Notes: generated from the sequence alone by a model not told the origin. DNA of 64,000 nt from Rhipidocladum racemiflorum (GCA_036346355.1 CM070585.1:2557001-2621000), one strand, 5' to 3'; positions 34,759 to 46,892 are shown, counted from the first letter of the stretch. Made by a program: numbers and translations.

Positions 34759-35272
34759 TATTCCCCGATCACAAATAGTAGTCATTTTAGACATCGATAT
34801 TCTTTACTATTCTAAAGCAGCAGTTGGTGGCAGTGGTCCATTCTACGTCATTAATTGCCCTGGTTAATTGCTCTACTTAATTGCCCTGCTTAATTGCCAT
34901 ACAGTTAAAACGGCGTTGCTTTAATTAGCTAGCTTTTGCAAGAAACGAAGCGTTAAAGATAGATGTTTGATCTTGTGAAATAATTTTTTTTATTTTTAAA
35001 TCTTTATTTTTTGTTATCAATTTTGTTTTTCGTAGCAACGCACGGGCATGTAACTAGTATCTCTAAAACTCAACTTTAACCACTAATTTCTAATATAATA
35101 TATTTAAAAATCTAATAAAATTATAATATTTTAAAAGTATGTTTTGAGACGAATTTATATCTATGATTTTCATCCATCCAATCTAAATATTTATAAAAAT
35201 ATCGACAGCTAAACTTTTAAAAGTTTGACTGCACACGTCCTAAACGGATTACTGTTTGTGACCAGAGAGAGT
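34759..35272. mobile_element. Stowaway-like MITE interrupted by a small Helitron
   Basis: The left part (34,759-34,800, with CAAATAGTAGTC-TTTT-GA-ATCGA) and right part (35,058-35,272, with TCTCTAAAACTCAACTTTA and AAAGTTTGACTGCAC) together match the MITE copies at 14,968 and 62,458. The 257 bp between them belong to another element. The termini are degenerate, so the TA duplication is not clear. Confidence 0.75.
34801..35057 (+). mobile_element. Non-autonomous Helitron, about 257 bp
   Basis: It starts TCTTTACTATTC and ends GCACGGGCATGTAACTAG followed by T. A short hairpin-like GTAGCAACGCACGGGC lies just upstream of the CTAG end. This 3' structure (hairpin plus CTRR-T) is diagnostic of Helitrons, and this version is common in grass genomes. 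There is no target duplication, as expected. The exact 5' base is uncertain by one or two positions. It has no coding capacity. Confidence 0.75.
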
Positions 35273-35941
35273 CCAGCGCAAGTAATTCGAACATAAAATT
35301 TTCTTTGGGTCGTGTCAACTAGACTGCCACACTCGTACCAACCCCCACAGCCAATTCATCTCTAATTATACTGGATTGTATTGGACCCATACGATTACAC
35401 GAACCAGTGCAACAACTTATCCAACTCAGCAATCACACGACATGAGCCACCTCAACTAGCTAACATGTGTTTGTTGTGAATTTGTGATAGATGAAGCATA
35501 ATCTGGTTGCCAAATACCAACCGATTGTTTTCTGTACGGTTAGGTGTACATCCAAAATACAGGGCGGACTCGCTCACAGACGATCCAGCGGTCCCTGTCG
35601 GTGCTCGCCTCCGCACCACCGCTCGGCACCCATCACCCCACAAATTCCGTCAGCGGCGGCCCACCGCACCGGTGGCCCCACCGGCAGCGACCCAGACTTA
35701 GTGCACCCAACAATTCCCTACTCCGTCGCCACACCAACCAGCCCATCCGCCGTACGGCGAGCGAGCTTAACTGGAGTAGAAAAAGGCTTCCCGACTCCCA
35801 GACGCCGAGCTGAGCACGAGCAGCTGAAGCGCCTCCGCGGCAGCCTCCGTTTCTCTCTGTCTCGCGTGCAGCGGAGGGAGCCCTAGGAGAAGGGGGTGTC
35901 GCGCCTGGGCGGCAAATGCGATAGGGGAGAGAGAGAGAGAG
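35273..35941 (+). promoter_or_regulatory. Upstream region and GA-rich leader of the GH9 gene
   Basis: AT-rich sequence becomes GC-rich from about 35,550. A GAGAGAGAGAGAGA run (35,928-35,941) directly precedes the ATG at 35942, as in the TPI gene. No convincing TATA box was found. The promoter role is positional. Confidence 0.45.
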
Positions 35942-38900
35942 ATGGTGTCCAAGACGCGGGGGTGCTGCGCGTGGATGATTGTGGCGTTGGTGGCGGCGCT
36001 GGTGGCCACGGCGGCGTTGTTCGCCATCATGAAGAGGAAGCCCGGGGGGCGCCACATCAAACCGCTCCCCGTGCCGGGCCCGCCCGGGGACATCGACTCC
36101 AAGTATGGCGACGCGCTCGGGGTCGCGCTCCAGTTCTTCCAGGTCCAGAAGTGTGAGCACCACGCCACTCGCTTGCCAAACTGCTTTAATCATGCAATTT
36201 TCTCGCGATTCGATGCTTTGGTTGCTCCTTTTCGGCCGCGAGCTCGGAATTTTTGCTGTTTAGCTACGACTTCTCCGTGTTTGTGGGTGGGTTTGCTCAA
36301 TCATTTGTGGTGCTTTGGTGGACTCCATTTCTGGATGCTAAATATTTTTACCAATGATTGGCCTTTCGGGAAATTGGTGTGCGGTGGATTTGTCGCTAAT
36401 TCCAGTGACCATCTCCGGGTGGTTTTGACTTCTGAGTGGAGAATTTCTCCACTTGATGCAAAAATTGTGCGTTTGTGGTACTTCTGATGTTGCTGGCAAT
36501 GTGGCCTCACAGATTCCATTCAAATGCTCGTCGAGCTGTGAAATTTGCTGCTTTTGATTCATGGGCTGCTCCTTGTGCTATGGAGATCTATGCTCTGATG
36601 ATTCCAGCTTGTAATGCTATGTTTAGGATGTTGAGTGAGCAAAACCCCCAATATTTGCTGCTTCTTTGGCTCTGGAGATCTATGCTTTGATGATTCCAGC
36701 TTGTGATGCTATGTTTAGGATGTTGAGTGAGCAAAATCCCCAATATTTGCTGCTTCTTTGGCTATGGAGATCTACGCTTTGATGATTCCAGCTTGTAATG
36801 CTATGTTTAGGATGTTGAGTGAGCAAAATCCCCAATATTTGCTGCTTCTTTAGCTCTGGAATAGTATCGGTTGAAGAAATTGTTGGTAATTTATGTTCCT
36901 TTGTGCAGCGGGGAAGTTGGAGAACAACCAGATCCCATGGCGGGGAGACTCGGCGGTGGACGATGGGAAAGAAGCGGGGCTGGATCTTTCCAAGGGAATG
37001 TACGATGCTGGGGATCATATGAAGTTCAGTTTCCCAATGGCGTTCACAGCAACGGTGCTCTCGTGGTCTGTGCTTGAGTACGGGGATCAGATGAGCGCTG
37101 CAAAGCAGCTGGACCCTGCGCTAGATGCGCTCCGGTGGATAACGGATTTCCTCATCTCTGCACATCCTTCTGACAATGTGTTCTATATTCAGGTTAGAGC
37201 TGTTGCTTACTTCTTTACATATATGTAAAATGTTTGGTATATGCTTTAGCAGTTAGTAGGAAGATTTGGTTGAAGGGTACGATTTAATCTCGTCCTGCAT
37301 TGTAATAATGTTTGAGTAATGTGGGTTTGCTTTAATTGTGGGTTTATTGGGGCCTAATGGCAGTTTAGTAGAGGGCAAAATTTGGTGGTTAGGGAAGCAA
37401 GACTGCAAGAGCCCAGGTCAGATGTCATGATTAGGACACCTAAGGGCATGTACAATGGTCACAGTCAGCTGTCTATAAGAGATGCCATGTAGGATTTTAA
37501 GTGACGTGGAGGAGAGAGAAAGCTATTGTCTACTATTTAATAGACAGTCTTATAGACAGCTTCACATGTTGTGTACCATTGTATAGACAGCCTGTTAATT
37601 GAATGAGAGATCATTACAAACAGCTATATAGACGATCCATTGTATGAGTTATTTTTTATGCTGTCTGTAGATGATGTGGAGATGCATTATAGACAGCTGT
37701 TGTCTATACCACTGTACATGCCTAATAGTTAGGAGGTAATTTGTTGTCTACTTGATATGTTTAAGCTGACACATTTTTTGTGATCCTTGGCTAGTGATTG
37801 GACAAGGGCAAATCCAATGTCCCTTTTACTTTTTTTTTTTTTACAATCCTATCATTCTATCTATAGCTAACTATACAAGGAAAGATATAAACAATCAATC
37901 CTATATTTCTATCTATAGCTAACTATAGAAGGAAAGCTATATACAAGAAAATTTATTATTTCCAATACCCGCCCGAAGTCGTTGCATGGTATCCGAATGA
38001 GGTCGAATGCAAAGACTGGAACGGAAGTCATTGAATAACTGTATAGGAAGCCCCTTGGTCATGATGTTGGTGAATTGATGGGCTGACAACACATGTAGAA
38101 CACGAACTTCACCGAGAGACACCTTCTCTTAGACGAAATGAATGTCGATCTCGATGTGCTTCGTATGTTGATGCTGAACCAGGTTGGACGACATGCAGAC
38201 ACGCTAATGTTGTTGCAGTAAACAACCGTTGCATTGACAAGAGGGTGATGAAGCTCCTGAGCAGTTGACGGAGCCAGCAACACTCGGTGACGGCATGGGC
38301 AACGGCTCGATATTTGGCTTCAACACTAGACCTGGACACGGTAGTCTGGCGCTTAGAGGACCATGAGACCAAGTTGTCGCCGAGGTAGATGCAGTAGCCT
38401 AACATGGAACGATGTGAGTCGGGGCAACCTGGTATCGGCGTCGGAGTAGACCGTCAACGTCGAAGTCGGGGATGAGCCAAAGGAGAGACCGAGATCCAAA
38501 GTGCCCTTAACATAGTGCAAGATGCTCTTGATCAGGGCAAGATGAGGCTCCCGAGGATCGTGCATGAAGAGGCATATTTGCTGAACAACATACGCCAAAT
38601 CCGGGCGTGTCAACATCAGGTACTGAAGAGCGCCGGCAAGGCTCCTTTACTCGGTCGGATCGGCGACTGGAGCACCGTCGGTCGTGGACAACTTGGCACA
38701 ACTGTCAACAGGGGTCGCTGTAGAGTGACACTCGGCCATGCCAGCGTGTTGGAGAAGCTTGACAGCTTATTGTCGCTAGGACAGGAAGAGCCCTGCTGGG
38801 CGACGAGTAACAGAGATGCCGAGGAAGTAGTGGAGCTCACCGAGGCCCATCATGGCAAATTCGGAGTGGAGGCAGCAGATAGTCTGATGGAGAAGCTTCG

Positions 38901-41355
38901 GAGTCGAGGCTGTGAGGATGATGTCATCGACGTAGAGGAGGAAGGCGAGTTGCTCACCATCCTTGTGAACAAATAGGGACGTGTCACATGCTAAGGCGAC
39001 GAATCCCATAGTACGTATGTGCGAGGCAAACCATTGGTATCACGCGCGAGGAGCCTGTTTGAGGCTGTATAGAGACTTGTGAAGATGACATACTGCTTAG
39101 GGCGAGATGGATCCACGAAGCCTGAAGGTTGTTGGCAATAGACAGTTTCGTCGAGAGTGCCATGGAGGAAGGTGTTCTTGACATCCAACTGATGTATCGG
39201 CCATGAACGGGAGGTAGCCAAGCTATATACAAAGAAATTTATTATTTCCAATATAGGGGATCCCAAGTGTTTCATTCAATGCAGTTTAGTCAGGCATACT
39301 GTGCAGGGTGTGAAGCACATGCAAGACTTGAAGCATAGAATACAATGTACACAAGAAACAATCTCCTTTCCTGAAGAATAATCTGCTGTAGCCTGTAGGC
39401 TTGGTCAATGATTCGTTTTAAGCTGCATTTTGATGAAATCAGGTATAAGCATTAGTTAAATAGGCAAGTTACTTTACTGTTGTTTGTCTATTCAACAAGC
39501 ACTATAATTTGGGTGGCCAAGTTCAGCTTCAAGCACTTGAAAAACATTCTATATTCTTTAGAACAACACAATACAAAAGATGCACCATTTTCACTAACCT
39601 TTGTTTAATCACTTGAACTAACACTTGAAATATTGGTACCTTGTAGGTTGGTGATCCTGATCTAGATCACAAATGCTGGGAAAGGCCAGAAACAATGACT
39701 GAGAAAAGGCCGCTCACACAGATTAACAAGAAGTCCCCTGGATCTGATGTTGCTGCTGAGGCAGCAGCAGCCATGGCGGCAGCATCAATGGTTTTCAAAG
39801 CCAGTGATTCTACATATTCTGATACACTTCTTCAACATGCCCAAAAGCTATTTACTTTTGCTGATACATATAGAGGCATCTCCAGTGATACCTATCCAAA
39901 TCTCCAGAACTACTATAATTCCACTGGTTATGTTGATGAACTCCTGTGGGCAGCGAGTTGGCTCTATCATGCCACAGGAGATCAGACATATCTCAGTTAT
40001 GTGACTGTACAGAATGGAAAAGCTTATGCTAATTGGGGAAGGCCAACATGGTTCAGTTGGGATGACAAACTCGCAGGGACACAGGTTTGCATGAACTAAA
40101 CTGTGTGAATTCCCTTAGCTGGGTTATCTTTAAAATTCTCTCTTCGTACAAGGATAATAACTTGAAGTTCACTTTGTCTATTCTATGCAGGTCCTCTTGT
40201 CGAGAATAAGTTTCTTTGGGTCCAAACAGACATCTAATGCTGAAAACGAGGGACTCAAAATGTACAGAGACACTGTTGAAGCTGTCATCTGTGGGCTGCT
40301 ACCAGATTCTCCATCAGCCACTGCTAGTAGGACTGGAGGTTTGTTGAAATTCTTCTGTTGTTTGATCTGGTATTAGGAGTTGATATAAGGATGCTTTATG
40401 CATTATCGTGTCTTTCATGCTCCCTGTTTGCATTATACATTATACTGGAGATTTTCATAGATTTTTGTTGAAACCTGAATATATAGAACATGTATTACAA
40501 TCGTGGGTAGTTTCACTCTATCGTAGTAATTTTAATGCAGGAGGGTTGGTGTGGGTGAGTCCGTGGAATTCTCTTCAGCACGCCACAAATGCAGCGTTCC
40601 TTGCTGTTGTTTACAGCGACTACATGCTCACATCACGAACAGCGGCAGTGCAGTGCAGTGGAAAGTCCTATAGTCCGACAGATATACGCAGTTTTGCTAT
40701 ATCACAGGTGAACTACGTAAAACCTTACAAGCTACTAAACATTCCACTTAGCCATGTAGTTTATATGAAGTTTGCTGTTTCTCAAGTTTTAGTGTTTTAC
40801 CAAGCAACATAGTAAAACCCTCCTTCTGTTGACATGACCTATGCGTTTTATCATGAGGCATGGGCATATTCGGGAAGTAACTTTCACCCTTTGTTGCTTT
40901 CCTCTGAAATTGAATCTATGACTATTTTGGCTGTCATGGCCTTGCAGGCTATTTGTGTTGTCTTGATAGTTTGATGTTGGAAAGGTGCAACTTTCTAATC
41001 TGTCTTTTTTGGTGTCATATTTCAGGCTAATTACATCTTGGGTGACAACCCAATGAAGCTTAGCTACCTCGTTGGATATGGGAGCAGCTATCCACAGCAA
41101 GTACACCACAGAGGGGCGTCGATTCCTGCCGATGCAAAAACTGGCTGCAAAGGATTCCAGTATCTTAATTCACCCAGTCCGAACCCAAATGTCGCCATGG
41201 GAGCCCTTGTGGGTGGGCCATTTCAGAATGACTCTTTCGTTGACTCTCGTGACAACGCCCTGCAGACAGAGTCCAGCACTTACAACAGCGGCACCCTCGT
41301 CGGTCTGCTTTCCGGTCTGGTCACCACTTCTTCCGTCGTACAGTCGTTCAACTAG
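35942..41355 (+). CDS. Membrane-anchored endo-1,4-beta-glucanase, GH9 family
   Basis: Family GH9 hydrolyses internal beta-1,4-glucan bonds in cell-wall cellulose or related glucans. Exons: 35942-36152, 36909-37192, 39647-40084, 40191-40338, 40541-40707 and 41026-41355. All are GT-AG and join in frame to 525 aa. A short N-terminus (MVSKTRGCCAW) precedes one hydrophobic segment (about residues 10-30) and a basic stop-transfer MKRKPGGR. This suggests a type II anchor rather than a cleaved signal. The GH9 domain follows, with YDAGDH (D103, D106), YVDELLWAASWLYHAT, VGYGSSYPQQVHHRGAS (H444) and FVDSRDN-LQTESSTYN (D489, E498). Catalytic residues are present, but NEPTTYN is changed to TESSTYN. There is no C-terminal carbohydrate-binding module. 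Intron 1 has 92-bp repeats. Intron 2 (2.45 kb) carries a MITE and a Copia fragment. Confidence 0.93.
36582..36857. repeat. Three 92-bp tandem repeats in GH9 intron 1
   Basis: Units begin GGAGATCTATGCT at 36582 and 36674, and GGAGATCTACGCT at 36766. They are about 97% alike. Each contains GATGATTCCAGCTTGT and AATATTTGCTGCTTCTTTGG. A partial diverged unit may precede the first. The array ends about 50 bp before the exon 2 acceptor. Confidence 0.9.
37441..37725. mobile_element. PIF/Harbinger (Tourist-like) MITE in GH9 intron 2
   Basis: A 279-bp element (37444-37722) has inverted ends GGGCATGTACAATGGT and, reverse-complemented, GGCATGTACAGTGGT. It is flanked by TAA at 37441-37443 and 37723-37725. 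A three-base TWA duplication is typical of PIF/Harbinger MITEs. Internal repeats of TATAGACAGC support a foldback tendency. Confidence 0.8.
37830..39253 (-). mobile_element. Internally deleted Copia retrotransposon fragment in GH9 intron 2
   Basis: On the minus strand, degenerate frames read RT (SWPIHQLDVKNTFLHGTL, then FLLYVDDIILTAS), a connection piece (RPDLAYVVQQICLF) and RNase H (SSKRQTTVSRSSVEAKYRAV), ending HQFTNIMTKGLP. The 3' end runs into an LTR-like start (TATTGGAAATAATAAATTT) near 37,970. The same LTR start occurs at 39,253-39,222, joined directly to the RT sequence. So the 5' LTR, gag, integrase and early RT appear deleted. A 13-T run (A-run in element sense) lies at 37830-37842. 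Confidence 0.85.
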
Positions 41356-43717
41356 AGCTCTTCTTCAAGTTTGGGCGATGGCCTTGATCAACTTAGACGG
41401 ATGGTTAGCAGTAGTTGTTAGTGCCATGTTGCTGTTGCTGTATAATTGGTATTACTGCTGCTGCAGCTATAATTTTTGCTGTGTGATCCTGTCTGGTTTG
41501 CTGGTGCAGCTGCAACTGCGAGTACTGTATTTGTAGGACATATTCCATTCGTTGATTCTGAGCTGTTTCTTGGTAGCTTGTACCGATGATTCGTAACGCC
41601 TTTCCGATGAAACTTGCATTGGACATGTATCATTCACATATAGGGAGGGGAAGGGCAAGCATTCGTCAAGTTTTTACACTGCGCTTCATACCAAACATAG
41701 AAGGCACCTTGCAAGTATGTGGGGAAAAGAAGCATGGTTCATCGCGGCCTGCTAATGCATGATTGATGGCATGTGGTTTGTGGTGGAAAAGTAACATGGT
41801 CCAGAGCGAAGCGTGATCAGAAGAAATGCTTCCTTCCGGCTATTGTGTGCCAAAGAAAGATCACATGCCTGGTCCAACTACCAGTTGATACTTGAGACTA
41901 AACTTGTAAATATAGTACCGGAGATCGTACCAGTTTGGCTCTTAGAATGGTATATTTCAGTACCAGTCTATACTAGCGTACTATTTTGGATTTAATATAA
42001 TAGTATATATTTATAAGCATACATATATTTAACTATATGTGTATCAAAGTTCACTTATAATATTACTTCAAACACATAGTAATACTATCAAATATAATAT
42101 ATAGTTTAATAGATTATGTTATCAATTCTTCCGGTATGACTGGTATTGATCGGTATTAGACCGGCATTGACTATCGAGACCGGTACGGTACATAGGGCTA
42201 CTTAGTATCGGTTTAGATGCCAAAATGGTATATACCGGTCCGTATGTATCGATATTAATAACTATGCTTAAGACCGTTTGGCATCTTGGAAATTGTCCTC
42301 CCTCTGTGCTTCCTGAGATTTCAGTTGATTAGGGCTAGTTTTTTCGGGACCTCTGGCCTTCACATAACAACCAGCAGCCTCAATCACTACTATGCCTCTT
42401 GGACATTTATCCATGTCAAATTTTCCCTTGGGGAGAGAGGGAGATAGAGACATAGATTAATCTTAGAGTTCTTTTACTGTACACTAAATTGAATATAAAT
42501 CGTTTATTCCTTTTGATCTAATAGATCAGATTAACTAGAGTTTATTAATACTACACCTGGTAGTACCGTAGTAGAGTAGTAGAAACACCCTTAACAAATC
42601 AACGGTTAGATGTGATTTCTACTACACATTTTATACTACAAGTATAATTCACCGTAAAATTTCTCTAATCTTATGCATTTTTTCTCGGTTTTGGTAATTA
42701 CCATGTGCCTTAAGTCGCATTCTGGCTATTATTAGATGTGTTTGCAGATATGTGTGCTTCGCCTGCAAGATATTAAAGGTGAAAAAGGTGGGAATTGCTA
42801 CATGGTGAGTTATGTACCAAAGGGAGAGCAACCATGGCCAAATGTGGCTCAAACTATGCTGCCTATACGGCTATACCCATGCATTGGTGGCAGTGTTCCC
42901 TAGGCACTAGATCTGTAGACCGGTGTCTAACATCTAATCGCTGCCTAGGCAGGAGAGAGTTTTATACGCCACCTAATGAAATAGTGATTGGTGGCCCTAC
43001 TTAAAAAAATTGCACTTGTCGTCCGTGGCGCACTGTGCTCTTTTAAGCTCATGTATCTGCTGCATCCATTACAGGAGTATCTGTTTTCCGGGAGCTCCAT
43101 GGCGAAAGGACAGGGCAGTTGGATGCGCATTTGTGGTGGGCTGACATCTCGGCGATCTCAACCGAGATCTCGGTTATTTTGATTGGATTTTAATTTTTGT
43201 GGGCTAGATTTGATTGGATTTAGGATCAAAACCATCCACAAAAAGTTTCAAAATTTTTTGACTGTTTTAACTATTTTCCGGTCGATTTAAGTTGACCGAG
43301 ATCTCAGTAATTTTGGTCGAAATCTCGGAAATCCTGATTGAAAAATAACTGGATTTCAAATTTTGTCAAGATTTCAGATTTCGTTAGTTTAGAGAAATCT
43401 CAAATTTGGTTGAAAAATAACGTTATCCGAAATCTCGTCGAAATTTTAGATTTTGACCGCATCCAAAATACATACCAAAAACGAAATTTAAAAACTTGGT
43501 CCCACCCAACATTACCGCTCCGCTGCATGTTTAAACTACGCGGTTTCAGTTTATCCCTAACCACGGATCTAATGAATCCTATTGCAAAGAGATAATCGGA
43601 AGTTAATCGTCACAGGTCGTCGCATTGTGCAATGCAACCCATGTTCGTTTGTTCCTTTATCATCAAATCCTATAAGCTACAGCAGCTATCACAGAAATTA
43701 CCTTCATGTGTTTTCAG

Positions 43718-43722
<5 letters not shown>
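41356..43722. other. GH9 3' region and intergenic repeats
   Basis: The first 300 bp should include the GH9 3' untranslated region, with a TGCTGCTGC-like stretch. 41,900-42,260 is AT-rich with repeated 'accggtat/ggtattga' words. A 61-codon minus frame at 42,268-42,453 is not recognised. 43,140-43,480 is rich in 'gaaatctcgg' words like other degenerate repeats here. No gene is called. Confidence 0.5.

Positions 43723-43789
<67 letters not shown>
43723..43789. repeat. (AT)n microsatellite
   Basis: About 67 bp of uninterrupted AT dinucleotides. Confidence 0.95.
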
Positions 43790-43791
<2 letters not shown>

Positions 43792-43843
43792 TCATCTTCA
43801 AACAAATCATAAAACTACAGTACTTTAGAAGGTATTAATACTT

Positions 43844-43990
43844 GAGAGATGTCTCTATATTGCTTTGTTTTTTTTTTTTAAGTTGCAATAAAATGAAAGA
43901 ATGAATGAATGAATGGTAGATGATAATTACTACCCCTTCGCTTGTTTCAAGATTAGTGCAACTTGTATTGAGAGGAAAAGCTGGAATCAA
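43844..43990. mobile_element. MULE-type MITE, copy 3 (reverse orientation, diverged)
   Basis: Begins GAGAGATGTCTCTAT and contains TACTACCCCTTCGCTTG, TTTCAAGATTAGTGCAACTTG and TTGAGAGGAAAAGC. These are the reverse complement of the order seen in copies 1, 2 and 4. A GAAT/GAAT stutter and a T-run are inserted. No target duplication is recognisable. Confidence 0.7.
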
Positions 43991-45940
43991 CAACATGCTA
44001 GTACATATCAAAAAAACATAAGTGATAACTACACCATAATATTCTTAATAACAATAAGTACTCAACCACTAAGAAATATGAATACTAGATTATTGAAAAA
44101 GATAGAGACATGTCTTTTACTATGTTTTCTCATAGTCCAGCTTTATAAGAGATGCATTGGGCCTTCTAGTAATATTAGGCTTTAAAATAAGCTCAATGTT
44201 TTGGTTCGTGGGTACCTATGTAGGATAACGGAGCTATCGCTAGCTACAAAGTACGATATATAACGGAAATATTACTAGCTATAGCGTTTGCAATTAATAT
44301 AGCAGAACATTAACCCGTAGCTTCCCGGTTAGGGTCCAAACAAACTATAGCGCAGCTATAACGTAGCTATTAGAACACATGTTCCTACCAAAGAACTTCA
44401 TCTTCTTTTCCCCTTGTTCATGGACCTTGCTTGTTTATGCATACGCTTCTTTTTCACAGGAATCACAGCATGAATGAACGCCGTTGCCTTGTTTGTATAC
44501 ACTTCTTTTCACAGCAAGAAACATAAATCTCCGAACAATCTCTTGCAGATTTTTGCGCTTCCCAATTGCTGAACATGGCGGTATCGTTCATTACCAGGAT
44601 TCTAATGTAAGTAATACTGCAGAACAAGTCCTTTTGCACAGTTCGTGGAAGACACTAGAAATCCAATCTGATTCCTTATTCTCACATCTGGCTTGCAGCC
44701 TGGCTTTAGGATACGCTTACCTCCAGCCGGTGCTGGCGAGACACGGGGCGGGCACCGACAAGAGGAACGGCACTTGCTTCAGGTTTTATCCAAAGGAACG
44801 CGGAAATGAGTCGATTGATGTGGCCGCTCGACGCTGATGCCGTGCACGCGCTGTCTAGAAAGTTCTGCTACTGTTTCGTCAACGAAAACGGTCTGCGACT
44901 GAATGAATGGGCAAGAACAACACTGTGTTACTGCATACAGCGGTGCAACTGTGGAAAAATCGTGAACCATCCATAGCTATGAGCCTGGCAGTGAAGGCGA
45001 AATGTACGGCTGGACCTGGTGAGTTCAGAGGTAGTTGTTGTTTGCCTGCATATCGTCAATCCTACCAGTTTAAGACAGCAGAATTCTCCGGTCAAGGTGG
45101 CGATGTGCTGCGACAAACTGACAATTGAGAGACGCAGGGTACTAGGGTAGCGAGAAGGAGCTTACAACGCCAAATAAACCGCACCAAACTCGTCTTGACG
45201 CGGTCAAATCGCGTAACGTTGCAGTGACTGTTCCAAGTCGCCAAGAGGGGATGGAAAAAGCGCGGAAGAATCAGTCATGACCCTGCACTGTCAGTATGCA
45301 GTTTTGGTTAGGTAAGTGGAGTCAACGTCCTTTGCGCGCGTCACCGGTCGCGACAGAGTGTTCTTCTCCCATATGCTATGTTCGAGTGTGGTTTTCCCGC
45401 TATTGCTGGTGCGTACAAGCACTATCGCGGACGTTCATTATACTCTGAGATTCGCCCCGGCTCTCTTCTCTCCCCTTCGTCTCTTGTCTCTCCGGCATCC
45501 GGCGCCATGCAAGCAGAGGCGTATCCAGAAAATTGGAATGAGGGGGGCTAAAACTAAGATCTCCAAAGCTAATATATATATATTACGTACTCACAGAAAT
45601 CACGTCTCCCACCTTCAATTATACACTTAAACTAATGTATTATACTCCTTTATCACTTTCAGTATACTCCAATAATAATTCTAAGATACTACAATGCGAT
45701 ATTGTTGAAAAAAAATTCATCGGAGCCCTTTGTTTTTTACTATATACACTTTTCCATATGTACAAAGAGTATATAAATAAGTTATGTTATAAATGATGGA
45801 CTTTCATGAATTTTTTTTGTGAAACTCATTTTGGAGTATCTTATAATCAGTATTAGAGTATACTCAGAAGGATAAAGAGGTATAACAACATCATTTAAGC
45901 GGTATATTGAGAGTGGAATACATACTCAGTATGGAACCAT

Positions 45941-45944
<4 letters not shown>
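43991..45944. other. Intergenic, no gene recognised
   Basis: Mixed AT-rich and moderately GC-rich sequence. Frames at 44,484-44,837 and 44,907-45,128 are open but match nothing I know. Near 45,520 a 'gcgtatccagaaaattggaatgaggggggcta' type segment resembles the left part of the repeat at 62,724. Confidence 0.45.

Positions 45945-46032
<88 letters not shown>
45945..46032. repeat. (AT)n microsatellite
   Basis: About 88 bp of AT dinucleotides. It is followed by a roughly 50-bp imperfect duplication (GGCTCCGGTGAG...GAAGGAT) at 46,110-46,205. Confidence 0.95.
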
Positions 46033-46034
<2 letters not shown>

Positions 46035-46892
46035 AGGAGAGTGGAGCCCACAGGTGGGGCTTCACCACTGTGTGCCTAAGCAGTCTGCCTCTGCATGCAA
46101 GCCCAACTTGGCTCCGGTGAGCCCCATGAAGGATTGAGGTACACCAAGAAGATGTGAATTGAGGCTCCGGTGAGTCTCGTGAAGGATCGAGATGCACCAA
46201 GAGGGATATGATTGATGCATACTAACACATAAAATTAATTTTTATTTCTATTTTTATCAATTCTAGAAATTAATAAAAATAATAATCAAACTAAAAAAAT
46301 CAATCTAGAATAATTAATCTAAAATCATAAAAGAAAATTGGATTGAACACGTAAACTAGAAAATAATTATGCGTAGATAAAAATTTGTAGATCAGAAGCT
46401 ATACTCTCTGATTTATATTAAATTAGAAATATGGAATATGCAAAAGGTTCACTTTATACGAAAGTACAACTCTCGGATAATGGCCCAAATTCTCTCTCTC
46501 TTTTTTCACTCTCGTCCCTCCCTTTGCGGCTTTGCGCTGCGCACTGTCGCTGCACGTAGCTTTTCTTGCTTCCTGTGCCGTCACTTTCTTCCTCCACGAG
46601 CTGGCTCGCTGGCTCGCTGGCCGCTGCTGCTACCTCGGTTTCTTTCTTGTACAGTGCACCGTGTGAAGCTTTTCCTGTTGCTGCTGGCCTTTTCTATATA
46701 TTGCGTCGCCAATCAACCCTCGTCTCAATTTTTCTGCCCGAAGCGCGTAGGTTTTTGCTCTCAGGGGCACTCTCACTACAATGATATAAGCATATTCCAT
46801 ATAGAGATTTGATAATCATCTGAATGTTTTTATTGTTGAAATCACCCAAATCTAGAACCATCATATCATTGTTGAGATTCAGGAATATTGAT
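46033..46892. other. Intergenic, no gene recognised
   Basis: AT-rich to about 46,430, then a moderately GC-rich pyrimidine-rich stretch to 46,790. No domain or repeat end could be identified. Confidence 0.45.

Noticed and set aside
36582..36857. Regularly spaced direct repeats as a CRISPR array
   Set aside because: The units are head-to-tail without unique spacers, inside a plant intron.
42268..42453. 61-codon minus frame starting MSLSPSLPKGK
   Set aside because: It looks protein-like, but I recognise nothing and there is no supporting context.
45907..46137. Open frame of repeating Ile-Tyr
   Set aside because: It is the (AT)n microsatellite translated.
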